Shown here: one piece after another, positions 42,269-51,243 of the stretch
Layout: the number at the start of each line of letters is the position of its first letter
How positions within the stretch are numbered: the stretch's first letter is position 1
Origin: CAZXWN01 sp964644695 [NCBI: uncultured bacterium]
Lineage (GTDB): Bacteria; UBP4; UBA4092
NCBI GenBank assembly: GCA_964644695.1
Contig: CAZXWN010000003.1
Coordinates: 182,125 to 246,124, forward strand
Direction of reading: 5' to 3'
Length of the DNA stretch: 64,000 nucleotides
Notes under the pieces: generated by a model
Databases searched by the model: none
What the model was told of the DNA's origin: nothing
What the model saw: only the letters and a program-made list of their open reading frames with translations
Translations under genes and position numbers: made by a program

Positions 42269-45200
42269 ATGCGAATTTATCAGATGGTTCCTGCTCTTGA
42301 TTACGGAGATGCTGTCAGCAACGATGCCATACAGCTGCATCGTTATTTTCAGGCATTAGGACATGAATCTAAAATTTGTGCCATGTATCATGATCGACGG
42401 GTCAAAAAATATGTATCTCCCCTGAGTGATGCTGTTAAAGCTGGTCCTTCTGATATTCTTTTGTTTCACTTCCATTATGATAATGACTTGATTCCCTATG
42501 CCGAAAGATTTCCGGGTCGGCGGATTGTTATTTACCATAACATTACGCCCGCGGAGTATTTCAAAGGTATTAATAAGGATGCTGTTTATCACTGCACACG
42601 GGGTCGGGAACAACTTTCGACGCTGGCACGAATCTTTGAGGTAGGGCTGGGAGATTCAGACTATAACCGTCAGGAACTCCAACAGGTTGGGTTTCGGAAA
42701 ACAAGCGTTCTGCCTATTGCTATGGATTTGGATGAGCTGTTAAACCGTACTCCGGATGCCGAAATGTTGCAGCAGTTCAAAGATGGGACGACCAACTTTC
42801 TTTTTATTGGACGGATAGCACCAAACAAAAAGCAAGATGAATTGATTCGATATTTTGCCGAATATCATCGGTTGATAAATGGTTCTTCCCGTTTGATACT
42901 GGCGGGTAAGTTTCTTCAAGATGACCCCTATTATCTGAGTCTTCAGTCCATGATTCGTAAACTGGATTTAGAGAAATTAGTTGTTTTCACGAATCAGGTG
43001 ACGGATGAACAAATCGCCGCATTATATGCAAGTGCGCATGCTTTTATATGTTTGAGTGAACATGAAGGGTTCTGCGTCCCAATTGTAGAAAGTTTTGCTT
43101 TCAATATCCCCGTATTAGCTTTTGCTGCGGGTGGAATCCCGGAAGTCATGGGGCAGGGTGGAGTTCTGATTCAGGATAAATCAACAGAATTAATTATTCA
43201 CCAAATGCATGCCTTGGCAACAGATGAGAATGTTCGTAAGCAAGTAATTGAATTGCAGAAAAAAGAACTGCTCCGTTACCAGCCTGATTCCATACGAAAA
43301 CAAGTTACCCAGGCGCTTGAATTTGCCATTCAACCGGTCACAGATGCAGATTTCAGTCAGAATGAAGACTTAAAGGTTTCTGTTGTGGTTTGTTCTGTGA
43401 AACGCCCGGAATTGTTACGGTTTACTCTCCGTGGATTAGCTTCCCAAACCTATTCTTACCTGGAAGTGATTATCGTTCATGACCCGGATGATTATGAAAC
43501 ATTAGAGGTCTTGGATGAATTTCCAACGGCCATACGAATCCCCACAAAAGCATTAAATCTTTCAGTCTCTCGTAACCTTGGTTTAATGAATGCGACGGGG
43601 GATATTGTTGCATTTCAGGATGATGATGCTGTTGCCCATGAGTACTGGGTTTCTGACTTGGTAGAAGGATATCGGAATCCCAAAGTGGGAGCGGTCGGCG
43701 GAATTGTTTATCTGGGTACAGATTACAGTCGGATTCAGTTTGCCAATGGATATATCAACCGGTATGGTCAGTCATTTCCTGTAAACGAAGTGTCCACACC
43801 TCGGCCTGATCCAGAAGGTGAGACCTTTAATTATCTAATGGGGACAAACTGTTCTTTCCGGAAAAGTCTTCTCATCCGATTAGGCGGTTTTGATGAGAAT
43901 ATTCATTTCTTTGCCGATGATGGGGATATGTGTATTCGGATTCTCCGACTGGGTTATGAGGTGTATCAACATCCTCGCGCTGTCATGCTGCATCATTTCG
44001 CCAAAGGTTTTATCCGTGAAGGAAAACATGACTGGCGTTGGGACATCATTATTCATGACAACCTGTATTTTGGAATGAAACACCGAAACCAGAGTGCTTC
44101 TCGATCAATGATGTTTTTATTGCATCGGGTCATTCTAAGGTTTTGGATGAAAATATTTTTACAGCGTATGGATGCTCCGCCGGCTTCGGGCCAACCGGCT
44201 CGATTCAAAATTGCGGGTTTGAATCTGGGCGCGGTTAAACGATTTATGGGTGTGAAGCCCAAGTCTGTCTTATTCAAATTTTTCTACCGGCTGATAAAAG
44301 GTATTCTCTGGGGATTCCGGGATGGTCTCTGGAAAGGGCCTGTTCTTCATTCCATGGAGGAATTGACACCCAAGGGACTGGCCTTCCATCCTTTCCATCG
44401 AGAGGGTCATTCACCGTTGATTCAGGTCGGAGAGAAACCTCTCCGTATTGTCATGGTCAGCCAGGATTATCCGCCTGCGGGTTTTGGGGGGATTGCTACT
44501 TACAGTCAGCAGCTGGCTCGTGAAATGGTAAGGCAAGGTCATGAAGTTCATGTGGTGACGCGGAGTTATGATGCGGACTGGGATAAGGGCGTTCATGTCC
44601 ATCCTCTGGATGCTGACCGGTCTATTCCTTTCTCAATAGCGCCAGGTTATACCGTGACAACAAAAAATCTCGGACATGGTTTTGCGGTGAACCGATGTTT
44701 GAATAATTTATTTGGAAATAATCCCCCTGACATTGTGGAAGGTCCTATCTGGGATTATGAAGCCCTGGTTTATTCACAAAAGAAAAGAGTTCCTCTGGTG
44801 ACCCGGTTATCAACCCCCCTGCGGAAAATGATGAGTACCCACCAATGGCAGGCGGACCCAGATTTATTGCTCTCTGCAGGACTGGAGAAGAAACTTCTGG
44901 AACATTCGGATGGGATCATTGCGATTAGCCACAGTATTTTGGACACGATTGAATCTCTCTACTCTCCCGATTGGTCTTTGATTCCCCGCCAAATCCTGCC
45001 TCTGGGAGTCCCCGTCCCATCCGCTTCCAGATTAAAACCCGTTCGGCATGAAGAACGAATTAGAGTCCTTTTTGTAGGTAGATTGGAAAGAAGAAAAGGG
45101 TTGCACACTCTATTGGAAGCTTTACCGGAAATCTTTGCGGAATGTCCGAATATCGAAGTCATCCTGGCGGGTAAAGATACCCCCGATTTTGTGACCGGTG

Positions 45201-45631
45201 AGTATTATGGAGACCAGTTCCGACGGGCGTATAGTCGAGAGCCTTGGGCTAACCAGGTCCAATTCCGGGGTGAAGTGGATGAGTTGACGAAATGGCAGCT
45301 ATATGAAGATTGCGATATCTTTGTGGGGCCTTCCCTCTATGAGTCCTTTGGAATAATATTCCTTGAAGCCCAGGGATTAGGAAAACCTGTGATTGCCTGC
45401 CGGGCTGGGGCTATGCCGGAAGTGGTTAAAGAGGGTGAAACAGGATTGCTGATTGAGCCGGAAAATGTGAAAGAATTAGCCCAGGCTGTGATTCGATTGG
45501 CGAAAAATCCGGAATTACGGGAACAATTTGGGAAACAAGGCCGTCAGGCGGTGGAAGGATTTTTCTCTATCACGGCGGCTGCTGAGCGAACTATTGAATT
45601 CTACAAAACAATTATCCGAAAAACATCCTGA
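42269..45631 (+). CDS. Three-domain glycosyltransferase, GT4-GT2-GT4 fusion
   Basis: An 1120-residue cytoplasmic enzyme. Residues about 1-355 are a GT-B GT4 domain (FIGRIAPNKKQDELIRYFAE, SEHEGFCVPIVESFAF). Residues about 365-640 are a GT-A GT2 domain (LKVSVVVCSVKRPELLRFTL, VAFQDDDAVAHEYW with the DxD metal site, GTNCSFRKSLLIRLGGFDEN). Residues about 725-1115 are a second GT4 domain (RIVMVSQDYPPAGFGGIATY, VLFVGRLERRKGLHTLLEAL, GPSLYESFGIIFLEAQGLGK). Both GT4 domains keep the E-x7-E region. A fusion of three transferases suggests processive assembly of a repeat unit with three linkages. The product should be the glycan exported by the Wzm/Wzt pair upstream. Confidence 0.93.
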   Translation: MRIYQMVPALDYGDAVSNDAIQLHRYFQALGHESKICAMYHDRRVKKYVSPLSDAVKAGPSDILLFHFHYDNDLIPYAERFPGRRIVIYHNITPAEYFKGINKDAVYHCTRGREQLSTLARIFEVGLGDSDYNRQELQQVGFRKTSVLPIAMDLDELLNRTPDAEMLQQFKDGTTNFLFIGRIAPNKKQDELIRYFAEYHRLINGSSRLILAGKFLQDDPYYLSLQSMIRKLDLEKLVVFTNQVTDEQIAALYASAHAFICLSEHEGFCVPIVESFAFNIPVLAFAAGGIPEVMGQGGVLIQDKSTELIIHQMHALATDENVRKQVIELQKKELLRYQPDSIRKQVTQALEFAIQPVTDADFSQNEDLKVSVVVCSVKRPELLRFTLRGLASQTYSYLEVIIVHDPDDYETLEVLDEFPTAIRIPTKALNLSVSRNLGLMNATGDIVAFQDDDAVAHEYWVSDLVEGYRNPKVGAVGGIVYLGTDYSRIQFANGYINRYGQSFPVNEVSTPRPDPEGETFNYLMGTNCSFRKSLLIRLGGFDENIHFFADDGDMCIRILRLGYEVYQHPRAVMLHHFAKGFIREGKHDWRWDIIIHDNLYFGMKHRNQSASRSMMFLLHRVILRFWMKIFLQRMDAPPASGQPARFKIAGLNLGAVKRFMGVKPKSVLFKFFYRLIKGILWGFRDGLWKGPVLHSMEELTPKGLAFHPFHREGHSPLIQVGEKPLRIVMVSQDYPPAGFGGIATYSQQLAREMVRQGHEVHVVTRSYDADWDKGVHVHPLDADRSIPFSIAPGYTVTTKNLGHGFAVNRCLNNLFGNNPPDIVEGPIWDYEALVYSQKKRVPLVTRLSTPLRKMMSTHQWQADPDLLLSAGLEKKLLEHSDGIIAISHSILDTIESLYSPDWSLIPRQILPLGVPVPSASRLKPVRHEERIRVLFVGRLERRKGLHTLLEALPEIFAECPNIEVILAGKDTPDFVTGEYYGDQFRRAYSREPWANQVQFRGEVDELTKWQLYEDCDIFVGPSLYESFGIIFLEAQGLGKPVIACRAGAMPEVVKEGETGLLIEPENVKELAQAVIRLAKNPELREQFGKQGRQAVEGFFSITAAAERTIEFYKTIIRKTS

Positions 45632-45768
45632 TGGATGGCATGGTCTTGATGGTTGTTTTTAATGTGGGTTAATAAATAAAAAGGTCTATACTATTCACAA
45701 TGTCTTTTGTATATTATGAGATTTAGCAATGTAAATTGACAAAAAAGATGCAGAAAGGAAATTGAAAA

Positions 45769-46464
45769 GTGAGAAAACGTAGGTGGATTTTAGTGTCTTT
45801 ATTAGCGGTAACGGTGTTACTGGGGGGGTGCAAGAATAAAAAAGAAGTCGCTCGCTATGAGTTGGGGAAACTCGGTGTTGAGTATAGTCCTGAATCACTC
45901 ATGAAATGCGCCCGTTATGATGATTATTTACCCATCAAGTTCATGTTAAAAGCGGGTATTAATCCAAATCAAAAAGATGCAGAAGGTAACTCCGCTTTAA
46001 TGATTGCTATCAATAATCGTTGTTCACGCGCTGTCGTTCAGTTGGTGAAAGGTGGCGTTGATATTAAACAGGTGGATAATGCGGGCAACACTCCGCTTCA
46101 TTTGGCGGTGAATACTGAATCTGTTGACATGGTCCAAGTGCTTTTGAATGCGGGTGCCCCAATTGATGTTCGAAATAATGAAGGTGCTACCCCTCTATAC
46201 TGTGCATCGTGGAGAGGTCAGGATTCTATTGTTAAAGAATTATTGAATCGTAATGCCAGTGTGAATATCGCCAATAATAACGGCACGACTCCTTTGATGG
46301 CGGCGGCTTATTTCGGCCGGACACAAACAGTGAAGTACTTGATCGTTAAAAATGCAGACTTGGTGGCGAGAGACAGTACCGGCAAAACCGCTCTTGGGTA
46401 TGCTACGGAATCTAAAGCTGAAGATATTGTTCGGATACTTGAAGCCTCCAACGCTAAGATGTAA
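45769..46464 (+). CDS. Ankyrin-repeat lipoprotein, copy 2
   Basis: A 231-residue lipoprotein read from GTG 45769, preceded by AAAGGAAATTG. The lipobox is VLLGGC. About five ankyrin repeats (GNTPLHLAVNTESVDMVQVL, GATPLYCASWRGQDSIVKEL, GTTPLMAAAYFGRTQTVKYL) align throughout with the copy at 40920, including the pre-repeat segment ARYELGKLGVEYSPESL. The two genes bracket the coiled-coil and fusion-transferase genes, so a duplication or shared function with that glycan system is likely. Confidence 0.88.
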   Translation: MRKRRWILVSLLAVTVLLGGCKNKKEVARYELGKLGVEYSPESLMKCARYDDYLPIKFMLKAGINPNQKDAEGNSALMIAINNRCSRAVVQLVKGGVDIKQVDNAGNTPLHLAVNTESVDMVQVLLNAGAPIDVRNNEGATPLYCASWRGQDSIVKELLNRNASVNIANNNGTTPLMAAAYFGRTQTVKYLIVKNADLVARDSTGKTALGYATESKAEDIVRILEASNAKM

Positions 46465-46541
46465 CAGATTATTAGTTTATTTTGACCCCATTATCTTGTA
46501 GTATAGGTAATGGGGTTAATTTATTTATAAAGGCAGGTTGT

Positions 46542-48200
46542 ATGGTTGCTAATAGTAATGAGAATAATACAGATAAAGGGAATGCAGCTTGGCTATGGCC
46601 AATCGGTTTGGTCTTTATTGCATTTATTGTATTAGGTTTTCAGTTAGGCCAATTACCCTTATTAGACCGCGATGAGACCCGGTACACCTGGATGGCGAAG
46701 GTGATGTTGGAAAAAAGCGATTGGGTGGTCACCTGGTTAAATCATCAACCCCATTTGGCAAAGCCGCCTTTATTTGTCTGGTTATTAACCGGTGTTTTTA
46801 AAGTATTTGGTATTTCAGCCTGGTCAGCTCGATTGGTTCCATTAGCGGCTGGTGTCGGAACGGTGTTACTGACCTATGCGGCAGGGACATTGCTTTGGAA
46901 TCGGAGAACGGGCTTTATGGCAGGACTGATTTTAATATTCAGTCCATTATTCTGGGGATTATCCCGATTTGTTGTCACCGATATGACTCTGACACTTTGG
47001 ACAACCTTAGGGATTGTCAGTTTTCTGTATGCCATTCATCGGCAGCAATACAATCTTTGTTATCTGGCGTATGCCGCATGGGGGTTGGCTTTTTTGACCA
47101 AAGGTCCGGTCGGAGTGGCAATTCCACTTTTCATTATTATTGCCTATATGGTGAGGTTGGGTATTTGGCGTCAATGGCGATTATATAAGCCTTTTACCGG
47201 TTTATTGGTTTTCCTTGCGGTGGCGATTCCGTGGTACATTCTGGTTGAATTCAGAATCCCCGGATATTTGAAATATTTCTTTATAGAAGAAAACCTGCTT
47301 CGTTTTGCAACGAAGATGCACAAGCGATATGAACCCTTCTGGTTCTTTGTACCCGTCGTGATATTAGGGATGTTCCCCTGGACATTGTTATTGTGGCAGG
47401 CCATTCGACCCAAAGACGGAAAAACCTGGCTGCAGCATTTACTTCAACCCACTCTGTTTCTATGCCTGTTCTGGTTTGGTGTGGGATTTGTTTTGTTTTC
47501 TATGTCTGGCTCAAAATTACCGACTTACATCCTTCCTTATTTGATACCCTTGGCATTACTCCTTGGCGCTGTCATAGATCAGGGATGGTCGGGAAGAAAA
47601 ATATCCTATTGGGGAATTATCAGTATATGCCTGGTCGTATCTGTGGGTTTATTGGCGGCAGGCTATCTGATTCCCGTCGCAAAATTAGGAAAAAATGCCG
47701 CGAATACTGTCAGTTGGCCTATGACTCCAGAAGCCGTGATATTAGGGGTTATGGGGGTGTTTCTGAGTGTATTGGTCTATATTCGGAAATCTCACTGGGG
47801 TGTTCTGGTTATGGCGGTGGGGATATTCCTTTTGATAGTTCATGCGGCACTGCTTGATGAGGGAATGAAGTTTGCACAAAGTAATTCGGCTCGGAAAACG
47901 GGAGCCTATCTTCGCTCAACCCTAAAAAGAGGTGATACGATTCTGGTTTATCATCCTCACCGATGGTCTATGTCTGTGGAAGTTCCCTCAATTTATCCTG
48001 TCACTTATGAACCAGACCTTTTTGTGATTAATAGTCAGTTAAGGTCCATTCATGGCCGGGTTTTTGTCTGGTTACGAAAACCGAAAGATTTATCTGATTT
48101 GAACCGGATATATGACGGTCCACTGACGACTCTCGTACAGGAAGGCAACCAGCTGTTAGTCATGAAACCGGCGGTGTACTCTCAGGATTTGACAAACTAA
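46542..48200 (+). CDS. ArnT-like GT39/GT83 membrane glycosyltransferase
   Basis: A 552-residue integral membrane protein with about 11-13 segments. The first periplasmic loop reads LPLLDRDETRYTWMAKVMLE with the catalytic Asp-Glu, and WVVTWLNHQPHLAKPPLFVW follows, exactly the ArnT/PMT layout. It transfers a sugar (in ArnT, aminoarabinose) from undecaprenyl phosphate to lipid or protein. The soluble C-terminal part (about residues 460-552) is as in ArnT. AAGGCAGG before ATG 46542 supports this start. The sugar donor is unknown; the GT2 enzyme at 6155 could make such a donor. Confidence 0.9.
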   Translation: MVANSNENNTDKGNAAWLWPIGLVFIAFIVLGFQLGQLPLLDRDETRYTWMAKVMLEKSDWVVTWLNHQPHLAKPPLFVWLLTGVFKVFGISAWSARLVPLAAGVGTVLLTYAAGTLLWNRRTGFMAGLILIFSPLFWGLSRFVVTDMTLTLWTTLGIVSFLYAIHRQQYNLCYLAYAAWGLAFLTKGPVGVAIPLFIIIAYMVRLGIWRQWRLYKPFTGLLVFLAVAIPWYILVEFRIPGYLKYFFIEENLLRFATKMHKRYEPFWFFVPVVILGMFPWTLLLWQAIRPKDGKTWLQHLLQPTLFLCLFWFGVGFVLFSMSGSKLPTYILPYLIPLALLLGAVIDQGWSGRKISYWGIISICLVVSVGLLAAGYLIPVAKLGKNAANTVSWPMTPEAVILGVMGVFLSVLVYIRKSHWGVLVMAVGIFLLIVHAALLDEGMKFAQSNSARKTGAYLRSTLKRGDTILVYHPHRWSMSVEVPSIYPVTYEPDLFVINSQLRSIHGRVFVWLRKPKDLSDLNRIYDGPLTTLVQEGNQLLVMKPAVYSQDLTN

Positions 48201-48247
48201 CTCCCCGAGATGGGTAATGAGTAATCCAGAGTGGGAGAATTCTTGTA

Positions 48248-48253
48248 TATAAT
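48248..48253 (+). promoter_or_regulatory. -10 box close to the start of the DUF3108 gene
   Basis: TATAAT seven bases before ATG 48261, predicting a leaderless or very short leader message if that ATG is used. Confidence 0.35.
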
Positions 48254-48260
48254 TAAAGAT

Positions 48261-49097
48261 ATGAATAAGAAAAATAAAATGTATTTTTTCAGGGTAGGGC
48301 TTTTTTTATCGGTGTTATTGCTATGCATATTTCCCGCTATCGCAGAAACCCTTTCAAATGACATTGGTAAATATTATGAATCTGAAAAATTGCCTTACCG
48401 GGTCAGTATTTTCCCCATCTTTAATGCGGCCGATGCGGATTTTACCTTTGTTAAAGACAATTCGGTAAAAAATGGCTATGTTGCCAGGCTGGATGCCCGA
48501 ACCAGCGGTTTGTTAAAAGCTCTTCCTTTTGGACAGGTGCGGCAGGTCCTGACTTCCCATATGATTCTTTCTCCAGACCATAAACGGTTGATTTCGCGTC
48601 GGTTTGAAAATGTCATTTATCGTAATGGTCGTGAATCCCGCCGGATCATCTCTGAATTTGATTATCAGAAAAAGACCTCATCATGGACCAAATACAAAGA
48701 AGGAAAACTAAACAGTCAGGGAACGAAAGAGTTTCCCAAAGAGAAGTACTATGACGATCCGCTATGTGCCTTTTATAATCTTCGATTTGGAGTCTATGGA
48801 GATTTTGAGAAGGGTAAAAAGATGACAGTCAGTGTGTTACCGCAAAATAAGGAAAAAACAATCACCTTAAATTTTGCTTCTCAGAAAGAACTCAATGAAC
48901 GGAAACGGACCGAGAGAGAGTATGCGGCCCGGGAATACATGGTCATTGTGAATGCCTCGGATGAAGTGTTTCAGAATCGTTCCGGAAAAATTGAGATTTG
49001 GTTTTCCAAGGATAGAATTCCACTGGAGGCCTCTGTTCGAGGTGTCTTGTATGTGGGAAATGTCCGGGGATATTTACAGCAGGATAAATTAAAATAA
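48261..49097 (+). CDS. Exported DUF3108-like protein
   Basis: A 278-residue protein with a signal peptide (FFRVGLFLSVLLLCIFPAIA). The arrangement of beta strands (YRVSIFPIFNAADADFTFVK, RRIISEFDYQKKTSSWTKYK, KIEIWFSKDRIPLEASV) fits DUF3108, whose members are periplasmic and of unknown function. ATG 48261 is preferred since an in-frame upstream start at 48231 would place charged residues ahead of the signal peptide. It follows the ArnT-like gene by 60 bases. Confidence 0.72.
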   Translation: MNKKNKMYFFRVGLFLSVLLLCIFPAIAETLSNDIGKYYESEKLPYRVSIFPIFNAADADFTFVKDNSVKNGYVARLDARTSGLLKALPFGQVRQVLTSHMILSPDHKRLISRRFENVIYRNGRESRRIISEFDYQKKTSSWTKYKEGKLNSQGTKEFPKEKYYDDPLCAFYNLRFGVYGDFEKGKKMTVSVLPQNKEKTITLNFASQKELNERKRTEREYAAREYMVIVNASDEVFQNRSGKIEIWFSKDRIPLEASVRGVLYVGNVRGYLQQDKLK

Positions 49098-49169
49098 TTT
49101 TTTCACCTCTTTTTTGCCCCTCCAGCTTCAGTTAAAACTACTACTTTGTAATATCTTTCTTGTATCTTC

Positions 49170-49217
49170 TCTTCGAAGCATCCACGGACTTGCTCGGAAT
49201 AGCTCCGTGGATGCTTT
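49170..49217. repeat. Palindromic intergenic repeat A, copy 4
   Basis: AAGCATCCACGGA (49176-49188) pairs with TCCGTGGATGCTT (49204-49216), a perfect 13-bp stem, the longest of the family. It lies between the DUF3108 gene and the pilins. Confidence 0.85.
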
Positions 49218-49322
49218 GATATCCAATGAGAGTTGTATTCATTCCATTCTTATATTGTATTGTTGCTTTGGAAGGGTTGTGGAAAATGAGATTTGTGCAA
49301 TCGGGTTATTTTTATAATAATA

Positions 49323-49352
49323 ATTGACACTTTCGTTGGAAAATGATTATAC
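49323..49352 (+). promoter_or_regulatory. Promoter of pilin gene 1
   Basis: TTGACA (49323-49328), 18-base spacer, TATACT (49347-49352), about 54 bases before the GTG start. Confidence 0.7.
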
Positions 49353-49405
49353 TTTAAGCGTTAATCGTATTGGTGTAAGTTTTGATGAGAACGGAGGTGA
49401 CTTTT

Positions 49406-49996
49406 GTGAAAAAAGGTTTTACGTTGATTGAATTATTGATCGTCGTCGCAATCATTGCAATTTTGGCAGCGATTGCCATTCCTAATTTCCTGGCTGCTCA
49501 AGTCCGAGCCAAAGTTTCCCGAGTAAAAGGTGAAATGGCATCATTGAATACAGCAATGGAAAGTTATTTTGTTGATAACAATGCTTATCCAGGATGTGTC
49601 GTGGGTTATCCTGGTGTTGCAGCTGCAATGTACATTCCTGACAGCATTTCTACTCCTATTTCTTATATTTCCAGTAACGCGATAAATGATCCTTTCCGAG
49701 CCGCTGCTGCACAGCCGCCGTATACCCGGTATCGTTATTTACACCCTCGGAGCTTATATGATCCGGCAACTCAGCAGAGTGTAATTGATACCTATGAGTC
49801 CATTTATGGACAGTGGCGTATTTCTTCTTCCGGACCGGACAGAACTGCAGGACCGTTCAGCTATATCATGGTGGGTGGAAGTGCCGTTTGGAACACAATG
49901 CCATTATATGATCCGACCAATGGTACTGTATCTGATGGTGATATCATCCGAAGTCAGATGAGTGCTGATGGACAGTATCCATTCTTGGTTAAGTAA
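49406..49996 (+). CDS. Type II secretion/type IV pilin-like protein 1
   Basis: A 196-residue major-pseudopilin-type protein read from GTG 49406 (GGAGGTGA eight bases before). The prepilin peptidase site is KKG|FTLIELLIVVAIIAILA with Glu at +5, and the long N-terminal helix continues to about residue 55. The C-terminal globular part carries TRYRYLHPRS, YGQWRISSSGPDR and YDPTNGTVSDGDIIRSQ, which are shared by all three pilins here. It should form or cap a short periplasmic fibre or a surface pilus. Unlike the next two genes it has a short, ordinary leader. Confidence 0.9.
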   Translation: MKKGFTLIELLIVVAIIAILAAIAIPNFLAAQVRAKVSRVKGEMASLNTAMESYFVDNNAYPGCVVGYPGVAAAMYIPDSISTPISYISSNAINDPFRAAAAQPPYTRYRYLHPRSLYDPATQQSVIDTYESIYGQWRISSSGPDRTAGPFSYIMVGGSAVWNTMPLYDPTNGTVSDGDIIRSQMSADGQYPFLVK

Positions 49997-50043
49997 TTGT
50001 GTAATAGTACGGATAGAAAATTATTGTGAATCAAATATGTTGA

Positions 50044-50083
50044 TTTAAACGGTTTTCTGTGTTTTTTCGGGAAACCGTTTAAA
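50044..50083 (+). terminator. Hairpin after pilin 1
   Basis: Perfect 12-bp stem TTTAAACGGTTT / AAACCGTTTAAA with a T-rich 16-base loop, 47 bases after the stop. No clean T-run follows. Confidence 0.55.
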
Positions 50084-50130
50084 TTGTATTAAATTAATTT
50101 CCAGTACTTTATTTTATTTCTAAAAATCAC

Positions 50131-50159
50131 TTGACGATTTTTGTCTACCGTATTAGTAT
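50131..50159 (+). promoter_or_regulatory. Promoter of pilin gene 2
   Basis: TTGACG (50131-50136), 17-base spacer, TAGTAT (50154-50159). Both boxes and the spacing are identical to those of pilin 3. The predicted transcript start is about 275 bases before the coding region. Confidence 0.75.
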
Positions 50160-50216
50160 TTCACTAGCAAATAATATGTCTGAGATGAAAACGCTTTGAT
50201 AAAGACAATAGAAGTT

Positions 50217-50440
50217 GGGAGGTGAGAGTTTTAAGCTTCAAACAAAGGGATGTTTTATGGAGGATTGTAACACTGGGCCCGATGAGAATTATCTATTATT
50301 CGAGTCGAAAATAATGGCAATCGTTTATAGGGCAGAACTTATTTGAATAAAGTCTTTGTTAAGTAAACCGTTATGAGAAATATTTGTATAAATAAAGTGT
50401 TAGCCCAGTAAATCGTCACAAATATATGAGGAATTTTATA
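50217..50440 (+). ncRNA. Conserved structured 5' leader of pilin gene 2
   Basis: Homologous to 51244-51479. A 38-base block (50244-50281) is identical in both, as is a 23-base block near the 3' end, and a third block near 50330-50380 differs at only a few positions. ACTGGGC (50272-50278) can pair with GCCCAGT (50403-50409), closing the whole leader. Inside is an ATTATT..AATAAT hairpin with a variable loop. It starts with GGGAGGTGAGAG, a Shine-Dalgarno-like sequence over 200 bases from the start codon. Confidence 0.7.
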
Positions 50441-51073
50441 ATGAAGTCTCGTGTTGTTAAAGGTTTTACATTAATTGAATTATTGATTGTCGTCGCTATT
50501 ATCGCAATTTTGGCTGCTATAGCCATCCCCAACTTCCTGGCTGCCCAAGTCCGAGCCAAAATCTCTCGTAGTAAAGGTGAATTACGGACTATTGCAACAG
50601 GCTTAGAATCTTATTATGTGGATAACAATGTTTATCCGAATGATGGAACAGAAGCCTGGGTAACTGTTTCTCCAGAACCGACTCAAAAGTATTGGTATGT
50701 TCCAAATTCATTAACAACTCCAATATCCTATGTAACTAACGCCAGTGCTATGAAAGATCCATTCCGTGGAACTCGTTCCAATGGCGATCCTGAATATACT
50801 CGTTATCGTTACAGCAGATTAGGTGCGGGTTCAGTCATCGGTGGTTTACAACAATCAGCTCCTTCTGCCTTCGCAAATTATAGCGATGCTTATGGTGATT
50901 GGCGTTTGGTAGGTCTTGGTCCAGATCAGGCATATAGTCCCGATCAATATACTCCAAGAGCAACTCCATGGGGTTCTTATGATGTTGTTGTCGCGTATGA
51001 CCCAACCAATGGAACAGTATCCTATGGTGATTTAATTCGTTCTTCGAAATGTTCTGATGGATATACTAGATAA
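50441..51073 (+). CDS. Type II secretion/type IV pilin-like protein 2
   Basis: A 210-residue pilin (VVKG|FTLIELLIVVAIIAIL cleavage region, Glu at +5). The N-terminal 60 residues are nearly identical to pilins 1 and 3. The C-terminal half has TRYRYSRLG, YGDWRLVGLGPDQ and YDPTNGTVSYGDLIRSSK. GAGGAA before ATG 50441 supports the start; an in-frame ATG at 50426 lies just before it. Transcribed from its own promoter with a long conserved leader and ended by a strong terminator, so each pilin is an independent unit that can be tuned separately. Confidence 0.9.
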   Translation: MKSRVVKGFTLIELLIVVAIIAILAAIAIPNFLAAQVRAKISRSKGELRTIATGLESYYVDNNVYPNDGTEAWVTVSPEPTQKYWYVPNSLTTPISYVTNASAMKDPFRGTRSNGDPEYTRYRYSRLGAGSVIGGLQQSAPSAFANYSDAYGDWRLVGLGPDQAYSPDQYTPRATPWGSYDVVVAYDPTNGTVSYGDLIRSSKCSDGYTR

Positions 51074-51093
51074 TATTTAGAAAATATTTCTTT

Positions 51094-51128
51094 AAAAGCA
51101 GGGGCGCTGAAGCGCCCCTGCTTTTTTT
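51094..51128 (+). terminator. Rho-independent terminator of pilin 2
   Basis: Stem AAAAGCAGGGGCGCT / AGCGCCCCTGCTTTT with a 2-base formal loop, followed by T-run. Confidence 0.93.
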
Positions 51129-51158
51129 ATAGGGTAAGCAATATTTAACAATAAAATG

Positions 51159-51187
51159 TTGACGATAAATGTAAATGGGCTTAGTAT
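51159..51187 (+). promoter_or_regulatory. Promoter of pilin gene 3
   Basis: TTGACG (51159-51164), 17-base spacer, TAGTAT (51182-51187), the same boxes as pilin 2. Confidence 0.75.
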
Positions 51188-51243
51188 GGCACTATCAAAT
51201 ACCAGGTTTGAGATTAAAATGATTTGATATAAACTGAGAATAT

